Assembly (NCBI GenBank): GCA_012932865.1
Contig: SAXG01000015.1
Coordinates: forward strand, 186,001 to 250,000
Direction of reading: 5' to 3'
Length of the DNA: 64,000 nucleotides
Source of the DNA: Amylostereum areolatum
Taxonomy: Eukaryota > Basidiomycota > Agaricomycetes > Russulales > Stereaceae
The translations under genes were made by a program, and so were the position numbers. Position 1 is the stretch's first letter, and each line of letters begins with the position of its first letter. The notes under the pieces were generated by a model. The model was not told where the DNA came from, searched no databases, and saw only the letters and a program-made list of their open reading frames with translations. This document shows positions 34,901 through 44,005 of the stretch, in pieces.

Positions 34901-36318
34901 GATGCGGCGGCCGCGGATTGAGCGGGTACGCGCCGAGTTCCATTCGCAACACGGTAGAGTCCGTTTCGGAGCGGAATGCGCCCAATGACGAGCCGTTCAG
35001 GTCGAGGCGTGCGGATGGTGCACTTGCCGTCTTCGGTTGTCGTCGAGAAACCCTTCTCGTCCATGACCGGAATTGAGATCATGGTGTAGACCGCGCCCGG
35101 AATGTAGAGCGCGTTGTGGAGGGTGACCAAGGTAGGGCTCTTGCCGCTTCCCATCGGGAGCTCGAGCTGAACATTGCCTTGCCCGACGACCTTGAGTGAA
35201 CCGCCTTGAGCGGTGACGACGGGGTCCGATTCGACGTCGTGATAGGTCACGAACTTCGAACGGTCGGGGCATATGTGGTCGGTCGCGCCGGAGTCCATGA
35301 TGACGCCGTAATACGGGGTCGACGTTGCGGCCGCAATAGCGGCAGGGGGGGCGGCGTCGAACGAGACACCAAGCGCGACGCTTTGCTTCGTCTCAGAGGA
35401 CGATACCGCGTTCGCTTTTTCCTTCTTGCGCTTCCAAGGTGCTTGGTCTTGCTTCGGACCACCTTTGGAATAGCAGTCGGCAAGGACGTGGCCGTCGCGG
35501 TCGCAGTTTGAGCAGTGCTTGCCATTGGCCTTTGACTTGCCCTTCGCGCGTCCGCCTCGTCGACCCTTCGCTTCCGCGTTGAGGGCCGCGTTGGCCTGCG
35601 TTTCGTCCGCATTCTTGTCCGCCATGCGCGAGTCGTACGCTTCGTAGACTTGCGCGACGATAAGATCCGGCGTGATGATGCTGCCAGTCACGCGTGCGAC
35701 GGTGTCGAGCGTCGTGACGGTTGTCCGGAATGAGTCGGGGAGTGCGGTGCGGATGTCGGACGCAAAAGTAGCGTCGTCGACGGGGGCTCCCATGAGAGCG
35801 AGCTGCTCGCGTAGGTTCGTCATTTGCGCGATGATGGGACGGGGGTCGGAGTCTTCAGGGACGCGTAACGCGCGCATGCGGCGTGCGACCTCCTTGTGCA
35901 TGTCGACACCCTTGTTCTCGTGGAGTTTGCTGAGGGTAGACCATAGGGCGGCGGCGGTAGGCGCGTTCTTGATTTGCGTGAGAGTGGTGGCACTGACTGA
36001 CTGGTACACCAACTCGCGAACGGCCGCTTCTTCCGCCTCGTAGTTCTCCCACTCGTCCTGGATGTCGTCGACCGTGCTCTCGTCCAGCGGTGACACGCTC
36101 TGACCTCCTCCCGCATAGAACCAGTCCCCGTTCTCGTCCTGCATGATCTCCTTCGGTTTTCTGGCTGTCCCGTTGACGTGGCGACGGAGCTTCCGTTTTG
36201 CGAACGCGTTGAGCATGACATCCTTGTACGTGTTCCAGTTGGAACCATCGTCTCGGAGCTTCTCAACCTTGAAGCCTTTGTAGTTGTCTGTTGCCATGTC
36301 GTACGGTCCAGGGCCCAT
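31966..36318 (-). CDS. Copia gag-pol polyprotein, intact
   Basis: One open frame of 1450 residues encodes the polyprotein. Gag-like N-terminus: residues 1-260. Zinc knuckle: C269, C272, H277, C282. Aspartic protease: MDSGATDH with D342. Integrase zinc region: H482/H490 with C516/C519. Integrase catalytic triad: D549, D613, E649 (35 residues between the last two). Reverse transcriptase: about 940-1165, with QADVKNAYL (D1025) and ATDD (D1125-D1126). RNase H: about 1290-1440, with SDSDYSS, STEAEYVAM and FADNQSAI. Gag and pol are fused with no frameshift, as usual for copia. The first ATG (MGPGPYD) overlaps the primer-binding site. The ATG at residue 8 (MATDNYKGF) may be the real start. Confidence 0.97.
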   Translation of the reverse strand: MGPGPYDMATDNYKGFKVEKLRDDGSNWNTYKDVMLNAFAKRKLRRHVNGTARKPKEIMQDENGDWFYAGGGQSVSPLDESTVDDIQDEWENYEAEEAAVRELVYQSVSATTLTQIKNAPTAAALWSTLSKLHENKGVDMHKEVARRMRALRVPEDSDPRPIIAQMTNLREQLALMGAPVDDATFASDIRTALPDSFRTTVTTLDTVARVTGSIITPDLIVAQVYEAYDSRMADKNADETQANAALNAEAKGRRGGRAKGKSKANGKHCSNCDRDGHVLADCYSKGGPKQDQAPWKRKKEKANAVSSSETKQSVALGVSFDAAPPAAIAAATSTPYYGVIMDSGATDHICPDRSKFVTYHDVESDPVVTAQGGSLKVVGQGNVQLELPMGSGKSPTLVTLHNALYIPGAVYTMISIPVMDEKGFSTTTEDGKCTIRTPRPERLVIGRIPLRNGLYRVANGTRRVPAQSAAAASTKMTISELHRKANHINHDALRKMVVNGAVTGIDLNLESKPEPCDICTQAKAVRLPFPQESPSREEYKEYGDKVVTDIWGPAEVTSLGGAKYALRLLDLSSHEIEDEFVAKKSDTYDKYIEYEAWLKMHRNPRGIKILGSDRGGEFNNKRMKAHTAKQGTIHHFTTHDSPQANGAAERLNLTIVNDARAMLTASGLPKFLWAEAQRYAGYMRNRTPTRALPDGRTPHEVATGKKPDLSGLMTWGDKVWVKILKAKKLDPRAVEARFVGRDKESKGYRIYWPGKNRISVERDVYRSYADAVKPETVQTEGGTVEIEDSAPHAPAPASKPVEAKQFTKDDESPPLSPLTDLPPTRTSSPEPGPEPAPERRTRIDAGLIPADENYGRGKRNAAPPLGSYKEGRRTGAVAVLESDTTDLDPAGFSVDEADIPAIYALAVSQSGEPRSLSEALSRTGENELWWSSIEREIAQIEKLETWEIVEAPPDANVIPCHFVFKYKRDEHGDISDYKTRLVAGGNGQRKLVDFDETYAPVVRLQSLRTIIATAAIQGDVIRQADVKNAYLNAPIYDDIYMQLPPKYEDFRPDFALQGSDRKGHRLVAKLHKGLYGTKQGGRAWYQFLCSVFIEIGYSVCNADQAVFYWQSEDKTEYVIVAAATDDFTIVAPRDELVDALLADLNTHFEVKDLGPVNWLLGFHITRDLQRRTVSIGQQAYIKDILGRMGLEDASPLVTPMEPGVDLSYSSHAVSPKVLNSYEHAKYRQGVGALMYVSVGSRPDITHAVTTLSQFLEKPHTTHMRALQRVFRYLKYTFNLRLVLGGTEHVNQLIGFSDSDYSSQKHRYSFSGFAFFIGNGAVSWSSKKQKVITLSSTEAEYVAMTHAAKELIWLRFLISELFPLLFKQEPTTLFADNQSAISMAKNGSFHSLTKHIHIRYHFIRQTVETGDATLIYCPTDEMIADAFTKALGRVKVEKFRVLLGVLDPDSG

Positions 36319-36322
36319 AACC
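36308..36322 (-). promoter_or_regulatory. Primer-binding site, initiator tRNA-Met anticodon-arm type
   Basis: The minus strand reads GGTTATGGGCCCTGG immediately after the 5' LTR. This is complementary to the anticodon stem-loop of eukaryotic initiator tRNA-Met (GGGCCCAUAACC core), not to a tRNA 3' end. Drosophila copia uses the same internal, half-tRNA priming, as I recall. Confidence 0.8.
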
Positions 36323-36635
36323 TGTCGAACTGTACGCAGTAGTAGGAGACCCGAGAACTAAGAACCAAATGAGTGTGTATTCTCCACAGGCAGCAATAGT
36401 GCCGGTGGAGTGCATACCTAAGAACCAAATGAGTGTGTATCTAAGGTATGTGGTTAGTGACTGTGGTAGTGGGTATAGGAGCGTAGGATAACTCACTCTC
36501 CACAGGCAGCAATAGTGCCGGTGGAGAGGAGGGGACAAGACGACGCGCAAAGAGAACGAGTGCTAACGTAATCTAGTATTATGTAATGTATGTACAGTAC
36601 GGCAGTCTAAGGTCGAATAGAATCTCATGTCGACA
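36323..36635 (-). repeat. Copia 5' LTR
   Basis: This is the 313-bp partner of 31609-31921, with no difference found when read by eye. As the 5' LTR it should hold the element's promoter. When the host gene is transcribed, its reading frame enters this LTR and meets a stop after 19 complete codons. Confidence 0.95.
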
Positions 36636-36640
36636 TTTCT
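36636..36640. repeat. Target-site duplication (right)
   Basis: TTTCT abuts the right LTR and matches 31604-31608. Confidence 0.9.
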
Positions 36641-37976
36641 GAGAGGCCTAGATTCAGGTTGACGAATGTCCTCAGAGGAGTTGTTAAGGGTGTGACGTCT
36701 CGAGCCAGGCCGTCGTACGAGAGAGGAACGTCCGCGAGAGACAGAATGCCGTTGTGAGATGCGTGGTCCCTTTCCATGAGGACTTGGATGTGGAGACGGG
36801 GATTGAATGGGCGAAACAGTCTTGTGTGGAAGCGGTATGTCCTCAACGGCGCTGCACGAGAAAACAAGACTGTTGGGTTAGAAGTGAGCCCCAAGGGATG
36901 CATACGTACGGGGCTAGGACCCCAGTCCTTGAGCGACGCGCCCGTTCATGTTCAGCTAGCGCTATGAATACCAGCGGCTGGTAGTTTGATCTCGCGGAGG
37001 GTTGGCCGAATCGACGTCCCGTGTGGGTCATCCTATCCCTCTTTGTATCGCGGCGACCTCCGGAGTAAGCAGTGACAGGGTCGCACCCATGTACTGAAAG
37101 ATATGGCGCCTTGTCAGCCTCCGTCCCGGGACCTGTTTTCATGGGTGCGGCTGGGTGTGGGCGTTTGATCGCTTTCTGGAGGCTCAAGGCGGGCCTGCGT
37201 TTAGGTGGCGTTGAGGACTTGTTAGGGATAGTAAAGCGAAGCGGACGTCGATCCCCTGGAGCAGCATCTGGAAGCTGGACGCCAGAACACACGGCAGCTC
37301 GAAGCATTCGCTGGGCAACTGACTTGGCCATGGGTGGAGGACGCTTCGGATGCTTCCCGGCCTTGGATGGAGGCAACGAAGAAGAAAACGAGCTGGATCG
37401 TGTAGATGAGCTTTCCGATACGCGTTCTGTACAGGAGGGCGATGATACATCCAGGATGGTCCATGTTGGGTGTATAGGCTCGTTCTGCTCTTGAAGATCC
37501 ACAATGCGTCGGCGCTTGGAGGCATAGGTCGATCCAGGCGGTTTTGAAGTACGTGTAAGGAATTCGTGGACGGTGATTTGGGGGCCCGGGAGAATGTTCA
37601 GAGGCTGGTGAATGGTGTTGGAAGTCGGGTGGATCTAAAGACGGAGCCCGAGGCTGGGGTGTGGTAGGGACCAGTATGATGCCGTTCTGTGTGGATATAT
37701 GCGCCATAAGACGACCTTCTGGATGGTTTCTGGCAGGGTCTTTTTGAAGAGGAGAAAGTAGATGAGAGTTCTTGTTCGCAAGGGGGACACGAGGGCTGGA
37801 TGAGACAGCAGGGGACGACAGATCGGTACTGCCGGACAGGTAGTCGCTCAACCAAGGATCTACAGCAACTCGGAGGGCACCAGGACGTTTGCGCTTGCGT
37901 ATTATCTATGGTAACATTCGGATAAGACGGCAGGCGTTGGACTGAACGAAAGACACACCAAGTTTTCCTCGGTCAT
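36641..37976 (-). CDS. Ser/Pro/Arg-rich protein, 3' end cut off by the copia element
   Basis: A short first exon (MTEENL, ATG at 37974-37976) ends at a GTGTGT donor. After ACCATAG it continues IIRKRKRPGALRVAVDPWLS. Further segments are VPLANKNSHLLSPLQKDPAR, ITVHEFLTRTSKPPGSTYAS, KRRRIVDLQEQNEPIHPTWT and PPMAKSVAQRMLRAAV. An intron at 36846-36906 (GTACGT...GTGCAG) joins GVLAP to AVEDIPLPHKTVSPIQSPSP. The last exon runs RRHTLNNSSEDIRQPESRPL-RN and hits the element. Basic clusters (RKRKRP, SKRRR) suggest a nuclear protein. Near 37600-37650 the frame changes by one, through a short (about 37-bp) intron or an extra base. I do not recognise the family. The native last 26 residues lie at 31522-31603. 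Confidence 0.6.
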
Positions 37977-38801
37977 GACGGGAGCGTCTCACTGTTTGAG
38001 ATCCGACGCTACTTACTCGCTCAAACTGAAAAGAGTAGAAAAGAAAGCACTGTGGAAATCGTCCCGCGGAGTTTTATGAATAGAGTCAGATAAAGCACGA
38101 GCGAGAGACTGAGTGGATCCGACGGATGGGCCGTGGTGGTCAAGACGAAGAGAATTTCAGATGCGAATATAGGCGCCGCTCTTATGAATCAGTAACTCTC
38201 ATCTTGCTCTCATCTACCATCGCCCTCGCCCCGTTTACTTCCCGTTATAAAATAAGATCACCTCATTACTCAAACGCTCAGCAGGGCGGCTCTCTTGCAA
38301 ATCTACCTGTCGACAAGATGGTATTGCTTTTTGACAATCTATCGTTCACGTTCTATATTCAGGAATCAGGGTCGCCCACTCCGTCCTCTTCGTCCTCCCG
38401 CACCTTCTCGTCTGGTCTGGGGGTACAAAGTGAAACATCCTGTCCGAGCCCTCTTAGGAGAAGCTTGTTCACATACGTAGACCATATCACTTTCCGCGCT
38501 TACTCTGCAGTGTCCACGATCTCTGGCTCGGGGTCAACGTCCATCCGTTTCGGGTTACGAGGAATCAGGATAGTCGGGAAAATGAAAGGCGAACACACGT
38601 TGAAGTCGATGGGCTGCAACCATTGTTCGGACTAACGGTTAGGATATGGCGGAACAATAAGACTGTGTCCATTGTCTAGTAAGTCACGGGATGTTTCGTT
38701 GGAAGACTATATAAACCGAACTTTGGGGGGATGTCATGCCCACTGCCGCGCCTCTTTTCTCTCCAGTACTATTACGCGACATCAACGTCAGCCTTTTTGT
38801 T
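37977..38801. other. Divergent intergenic region
   Basis: This lies between two divergent starts. A plus-strand frame at 38126-38635 (with MVLLFDNLSFTFYIQESGSP) is open, but it has no splice context or family resemblance. I leave it uncalled. The TATA motif of the F-box gene lies at 38708-38715. Confidence 0.4.
38708..38715 (+). promoter_or_regulatory. Candidate TATA box of the F-box gene
   Basis: TATATAAA lies 87 bp upstream of the ATG at 38802, with a pyrimidine-rich stretch between. It is supported by motif and spacing only. Confidence 0.45.
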
Positions 38802-39919
38802 ATGGGTCAGGACTGGATGCTGTAGGCGGTCTGTCTGCATCACTACCATGAACTTTCTCACCGATTCGATTCTTCAGTGTGAACCTTGACCGTCGCGAAT
38901 ATCGACGCATGGGTCAGCTTGGAGACGGCTGGTTTGACGACCATGCAATGTCTCTCACCCGGGTTCTGAGCAGGCCCTTGGAGAAAGAACAGCTGGTGTT
39001 AGACGACTAGTGAGTAACGTCGCTACTCGTGTAACAGATCTCTGACCCCTACGGTAACGTTGCATTCAGTGTCGCAAAAATTCGACGTCAAGTCGTAGAC
39101 CGTCACTCCCTTGGTGCCCTCGGAAAGCTTCCCTTGGAGATGATTCGCGCTGTGTTCTCAGAAGTTACCCATATTGTGGACACCGCCGCTCTTGCTCTCA
39201 CCAACCGATCTCTCGTGGATTTTGGTCTGGAACGTGTCCGTGACATACTGCACGAACGGGCCCAAGCCCAGTCGTGGGCAGGTGATCGGCTCGTTTGCAT
39301 AGGGACTTACCTTGAAGACATTCCAGAGCAAATCCTCCCCGAAGCCGAGTTCTCAGAGTTCTCCAAGAGTGACACACCCCTATACTTCCAGATCTCAGCA
39401 TCCCCATGTGCGACCCCAAACACGGAAGACTCAGAGCGCGATGACGCACACTTGACCCGTCGCTTTGTCCAGGTAGATCACACTGGCGGACCGTACCACT
39501 GGTACAATGATGAACGTCTGTATCACAAGGCCTTCTCTTGGAAACGAATCAGCGCGGACGAGCACAAAGTAATTTACGCAATGGATTCCATAAGGGGGTG
39601 GGACATCAGCGAGGATGAATGGGTAGCGTGCAACCTGAGCAAGAAGCAATACGTTCGCCAAGATGCGGTGGATGCTATGAACGAGAAGGAAGGAAGTCCG
39701 TTTGGATGTACTTGGGCGGCACTGGGTTATTGCAGCCTTGGGTTTGTCGTTGGAGTCTTGGTTTGCTGGCCGAAGGAGGGGGATGGTGAGACAGAGCGCG
39801 GACCATGGGCTGGAGACGGGGTGGCTATCATGACGAGAGACAAGATGAAAGAAATTGAGGGGGAGTGGGAGGACATCTCGGAGGAGGCCACCAGGAAGAC
39901 CTGGGCAATTCCATACTAG
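38802..39919 (+). CDS. F-box-like protein
   Basis: A tiny first exon (MGQDWML) is spliced (GTAGGC...TTCAG) to VNLDRREYRRMGQLGDGWFD. A second intron (GTGAGT...TTCAG, about 39012-39069) leads to YVAKIRRQVVDRHSLGALGK. The segment LGKLPLEMIRAVFSEVTHIV followed by DTAALALTNRSLVDFG fits an F-box: L-x-x-LP-x-E, then helices ending in the LxLTNR-type pattern. The rest (about 250 residues) has the layout of basidiomycete F-box-like proteins that open MGQxWxxxNLDRRE. The stop is TAG at 39917-39919. F-box proteins recruit substrates to SCF ubiquitin ligases. This fungal subgroup is large and mostly uncharacterised. The start was chosen because it gives the MGQDW opening in frame. Confidence 0.7.
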
Positions 39920-40363
39920 TACTTACAGTAGATTGCGCGTCCCGCCTTCAATTGCGTGGCCCGCCCCACCTTTGTGACCTTGCTACCGGTGTTTAACATG
40001 TACCTCCGGCGGCGGATGATACCATATTATGTGCGCCTCTCGAATGTCGAAGGCTGGCCTCTCGAGGTATCGGGACCATTGGAATGCGTGGTATCCCACC
40101 GCAGGCTGCCCCAGAGTCAGGGCACTATGCCAGTGATCTCAAGCTCTCAAGCGTTGCTGACCACTGGAACGGTGGCAGCGAAGTCTGGACTGAATAATTG
40201 TCTGCCACGGTTCCGACGTCATTTCACTAGAGGGTCGGCGGAACGTACACTCCCAGTTCGTCAGGGCGAGGGGTCATACCACCGGACGCTTTCTGTGACG
40301 TCTTCACCAATTCCGTGTTCGTCGGGTGATTATCGTCGCCCCACTTGAGTTTGCCAATCCAAT
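39920..40363. other. Intergenic, no gene seen
   Basis: This is the 3' flank of the F-box gene. A plus-strand open frame at 39956-40348 lacks splice or family support. Confidence 0.4.
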
Positions 40364-40567
40364 CTACGTGAGGTGTGTGTGGCCCATTGCCATGGAGGTG
40401 TCGGGTCTATAAGTTGCGTAAAATATATCGCCTTGTCTAGAGGCGATGGCGGAGCTTCGTTCCAGTAACAAAGCAGGAGCGGTGTTCTCATTGTAGGCAA
40501 CTGTGACTGGAGGTTCTGCAGGGAGAGCGGCACCGAGAGGAACGAGGATGTTGGAAGGCGTTGACAT
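40364..40567 (-). CDS. Hypothetical 67-residue protein
   Basis: It starts MSTPSNILVPLGAALPAEPP (ATG at 40565-40567), continues TVAYNENTAPALLLERSSAI, and ends MAMGHTHLT at the stop near 40364. Composition is protein-like and contrasts with the untidy frames around it. There is no signal peptide or helix. It could be a complete small gene or the first exon of a longer one. A stretch with strings of GGA/GAA follows upstream. Function is unknown. Confidence 0.35.
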   Translation of the reverse strand: MSTPSNILVPLGAALPAEPPVTVAYNENTAPALLLERSSAIASRQGDIFYATYRPDTSMAMGHTHLT

Positions 40568-40946
40568 GGTTTGGATGGGAGATGTCAAAATTCTATTGTT
40601 GGTGATGTTGCAGGAGGAGGAGGAATATATTCCACTCTTCGCGCTGAAGTGGACGCCACAAAGAACTTCAAGGACAACTATATTTAGCAAATCACGGGGC
40701 GTAGTAGTACAAAGGACAAGCTCGCGATGATACAGACAACACAAAGATATACATACAACAGTTCCAGATATGACATACAACATCCAAAAAAAACGCGCGC
40801 CTCGTCGTAAAAGTTCATTTGTTCTTACAACGTTCGATTTCGTTTGTCTATCATTTGTCCGTCAGACGTCCTATTGCGCTCGACGTTGCAATGTCAATCT
40901 GCAGCACATCCTGTCACACGCGGTAAGCTCTGGGTGCTATGGCCAG
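40568..40946. other. Intergenic, no gene seen
   Basis: It includes an AT-rich part (about 40610-40800) and a run of A at about 40785-40795. It is likely the promoter of the small frame and the 3' flank of the oxidoreductase gene. Confidence 0.4.
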
Positions 40947-43180
40947 TCATAGCGAAACATGGCGAACCTTTCCTCCGCGGATTTCGTCTGCGGTCGGCAT
41001 GAGTCCCAGGCGGAGCAGTTCGGACGCTTTCATCACCAGCGGATCGTTTTGCATGCTGTAGTACAACTGATGTTGGTAAAACATTCGACGTGGAGAGTGG
41101 AAGACATTTACCTTGCCACCGCGACGACTTTACCCGCCTGTAAGTAGTACGCCACGAACTTCATCTCATTCGGATCCCCCTGGATGATGATATCGTCGTA
41201 CCCAGCTCCCACACCACAGTAGCGTAATTGTTGGCCCTCTGTCTCAAGGTCAGCCATGAAAGGTTATACACGCATAAAGAGAGACGCACGCGCGCTCCAG
41301 AACACGGGAACCTTCACGAATGGCTGCATGTCCTCTTTGCGACCTGCGCTCAGGCCTGCGATCGTCTTCCCAACCGCGCGCCCATGGTTTGATGCGACGT
41401 TCCAGTGCTCGACGCGCCGTTCTACACCGGTAGTAAGCTGTGGGTAAGTCGCGATATCGCCTGGATTATGGACGGCCATCAGTCCGTGCTCTAAGCGTGG
41501 GCAAGCATGACATACGCACCGATTGCATACACGCCACTTTCCTTCCCGCGGACACGAAGATACTCGTCTACGCGCACGCTACCGTCGCGTTCGAGCGTCC
41601 ATCCGCTCTCCTTCAAAAAGTCCGTGGCGGGACGTACACCGACGCCCATCACTATCGCATCGGCCTGGAGAGTCTTTCCAGACTGAAGATCCACCTCGGA
41701 AGGCTCGCCTTGCTTGTGTCGGATAGCAGAGACGGATGTGGAAGGATGGAAAGTCACGCCTTGGGACTCATGGTACTGTACGACAGGCGGCATTGAACGG
41801 GTGCTAGCTTTCCAGGCGAAAGGAGGTGAAACGGACCTTTTTGAGACCTGCGCCAATGGCTTTGCCGAGGACAGCCTCGAAGGGGAACTCCTCCATCCCA
41901 ATCACGTCGATGCTGGCGAGCTTGCGCTTGGACACGGCCGCAACAAGCTCCATGCTGATGAAGGAAGATCCGATGACGACGAGTTTCTTGCCCTCAGTGC
42001 ACGCTGACAGTGACTTGTGATGAATATATTGCCAGGCTGACAGTGAGCGGTAAAGATGCACCTGCGTCGATCTTCTTCACGTCTTCGACCGAGCGGAGGA
42101 CAAACACATTGTCTGCGTCAGCCCCATCGATAGGTAGACGACGAGGGATCCCGCCCGTTGCGAGAATGAGAGACTCGTATGCAATCTGTTCTTTTCCGCC
42201 GATAGAGACGGTACGATTGGATGTGTCTACAGATGTCACAGTCTGCGCAGCTCGGTCAGCCCAAGCCCGGAGGAAGCGGTGGGAAGACTAGCCGAGCTGG
42301 TCCGGAGACTAGCGCCGTATTTGATCTTCAAGTCAGCGGGGGTGCGAAGTTCGAGCTTGGCTGGATCGGATATGAGGGCTTTGCTCAGCTTGGTTCTAAG
42401 AGCAAGTTCGAAACGTGTGATTGGTACAAAGAAACAACAGATAGAGGAGAGAGCAAACCTATCGATGGGTCCGTGTCCCTCGGTGGAGATGATAGTCACA
42501 GGTTTCCTGTAGCCAAACTCGCGGAGGCTTTCCACGACGCCATAAGCTCCGCTGCCGCCGCCGACGATGACAACACCGGGACCGCCCTCCTCTACGGTAG
42601 TAGATACTTTGGGTGCGCGGGACTTTCCAGCAGCGGTGGTGTATGTCGGGTCGGCGGTGACGTGGATCTGGCCATCCTTAACAGAGGTGCGGAAGGAGTG
42701 GATGGGAGAAGGGCCGGGCGCATCCTCTGTGCTGGAGTTCAGGTCACTGACAAGAGGAGGTCGTATGTATGCGCACCAATATCACCTGTGCATACGTTGA
42801 AGCAGGCTGGGGGGTGATTAGATTCAGTGTCTAGGAAGGAAAACCGATGAAGATACCTCCGTGCCACGGGCTGGGAAGTCAAGTTAGGGTGGGAACGTGA
42901 TGTTGGGGAGAGATGACACACGAACCAGACGACTCTTCCGTCTGCGGTGAGAACACCCTTGGCGAGAGGGGCACCAGTAATGGGTACAGAACGCGCTGGT
43001 AGCGTGTATGTCGTCGCCAATCCTGGAAAGTAGAACCTTCCCGTCTCCGAATGCAACTTCTTTCCTGTTGGACGAGTATTGGGATTAGCCGGGGGTGGAG
43101 GACGACGACCGCAAAAGGGCGCACATCTGGCCATCGGAGAGCTCAGCGTGGGGGAGAACGGGGATCGTTTTCGAGGCCAT
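40947..43180 (-). CDS. Rieske-FAD/NAD oxidoreductase, AIFM3-like
   Basis: It starts MASKTIPVLPHAELSDGQM. A Rieske domain follows: KEVAFGDGKVLLSRIGDDIH, then CTHY, then GAPLAKGVLTADGRVV, and CPWHG formed across an intron. CTH and CPWH are the four iron-sulfur ligands. After ACFNVCTGDIEDAP comes the FAD site VVIVGGGSGAYGVVESL, then SLILATGGIPRRLPIDGAD, the NAD site KKLVVIGSSFISMELVAAVS, and GVGVRPATDFLKESGW. It ends KASELLRLGLMPTADEIR and TGA at 40947-40949. The total is about 550 residues, the size of AIFM3-type proteins. It probably transfers electrons from NAD(P)H to an acceptor. One extra base near 42975-42978 splits CTHY from GAPLAKG. Confidence 0.8.
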
Positions 43181-44005
43181 CGTTCTGCGCAAGCGTGCTG
43201 AGAAAGCAAGACTGACAGTGAGAGCGAGCGGTCGACGTCGAAGGAACATGCGCTGTAAGCCCTAAGCGCCCGTTGACCGCCCATGACGAACGCGTCCACC
43301 AATGACGTCGTCAGCATTACCCGCCCTCGCACGCGGTCACGTGGTACTCTCGCGTAATATTTCCGGCGCGAACCGCATCCGGACGGCCCGGTCATCGCCT
43401 GGCTCTCAGTGTTCTGTGCTGGCAAGAAGGCGATCGGGTTCGGTACCAACTGCTTGGGTCTCCGGATACTTTTCCTGTGGCTCGCTAAAGCCTGCTAAAC
43501 ACCTGCGACTTGCCTTATATGTTACTGATATTGCCCCACAGTTCTTTTCGGCTCCTGCCTCAGCCAGGTCACGACGATCCCCATCTGGCATCTCGATCCA
43601 ATAGGTTCTTTTCTGCACTCATTATCTGGATCCAGCCTCCTCTCAGCTTTCTAGTCTTGTAGAACCTGGCTCTGTTCCTTGTCATCTCTCATCGACCGGT
43701 TATGTCCTCAAATGCTCTCAGCCTCCCATTCTCGCTCATTCTCGTACAACCTTATTACGCGATGTGGGTGAGTGGGTGCCCGTCGAGGCGGATCACAGGA
43801 TCTTTATTCGCTTTTTATCTCCCCCCGTCTTCTGCGAGATCTTTCCGCCGCTTCTTAAAGTACCGCCCCAATTCGTCCGAGACCGAGTTCGTAGTCACGG
43901 CCCCGCCCGTCCTTCCTTCTCTTATAGCCTATCCTTCCCAAAATTCCTCAACGCTCCTTCTTCCCCTCCATCCTTACGGCCTGAGGCGCAGGGCGCTGCT
44001 CATCC
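43181..44005. other. Divergent intergenic region
   Basis: This lies between divergent genes. The plus-strand side from about 43640 is pyrimidine-rich. Open frames at 43702-44180 end inside the next gene in other frames. No gene is seen. Confidence 0.4.

Larger units (their letters stand above)
31609..36635 (-). mobile_element. Full-length Ty1/copia LTR retrotransposon
   Basis: This 5,027-bp element is transcribed on the minus strand. It has 313-bp LTRs at both ends that look identical and begin TGTCGA and end TCGACA. It is flanked by the 5-bp duplication TTTCT. Inside are a primer-binding site next to the 5' LTR, one 1450-residue gag-pol frame with no stops, and a purine tract before the 3' LTR. 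Protease, integrase, reverse transcriptase and RNase H follow in the copia order, with integrase before RT. Everything needed for movement seems intact. It lies inside the last exon of a host gene, in the same orientation. Confidence 0.97.

Noticed and set aside
38126..38635. Plus-strand open frame of about 170 residues before the F-box gene
   Set aside because: Its composition is unconvincing, it has no splice sites or family resemblance, and it overlaps the likely promoter.
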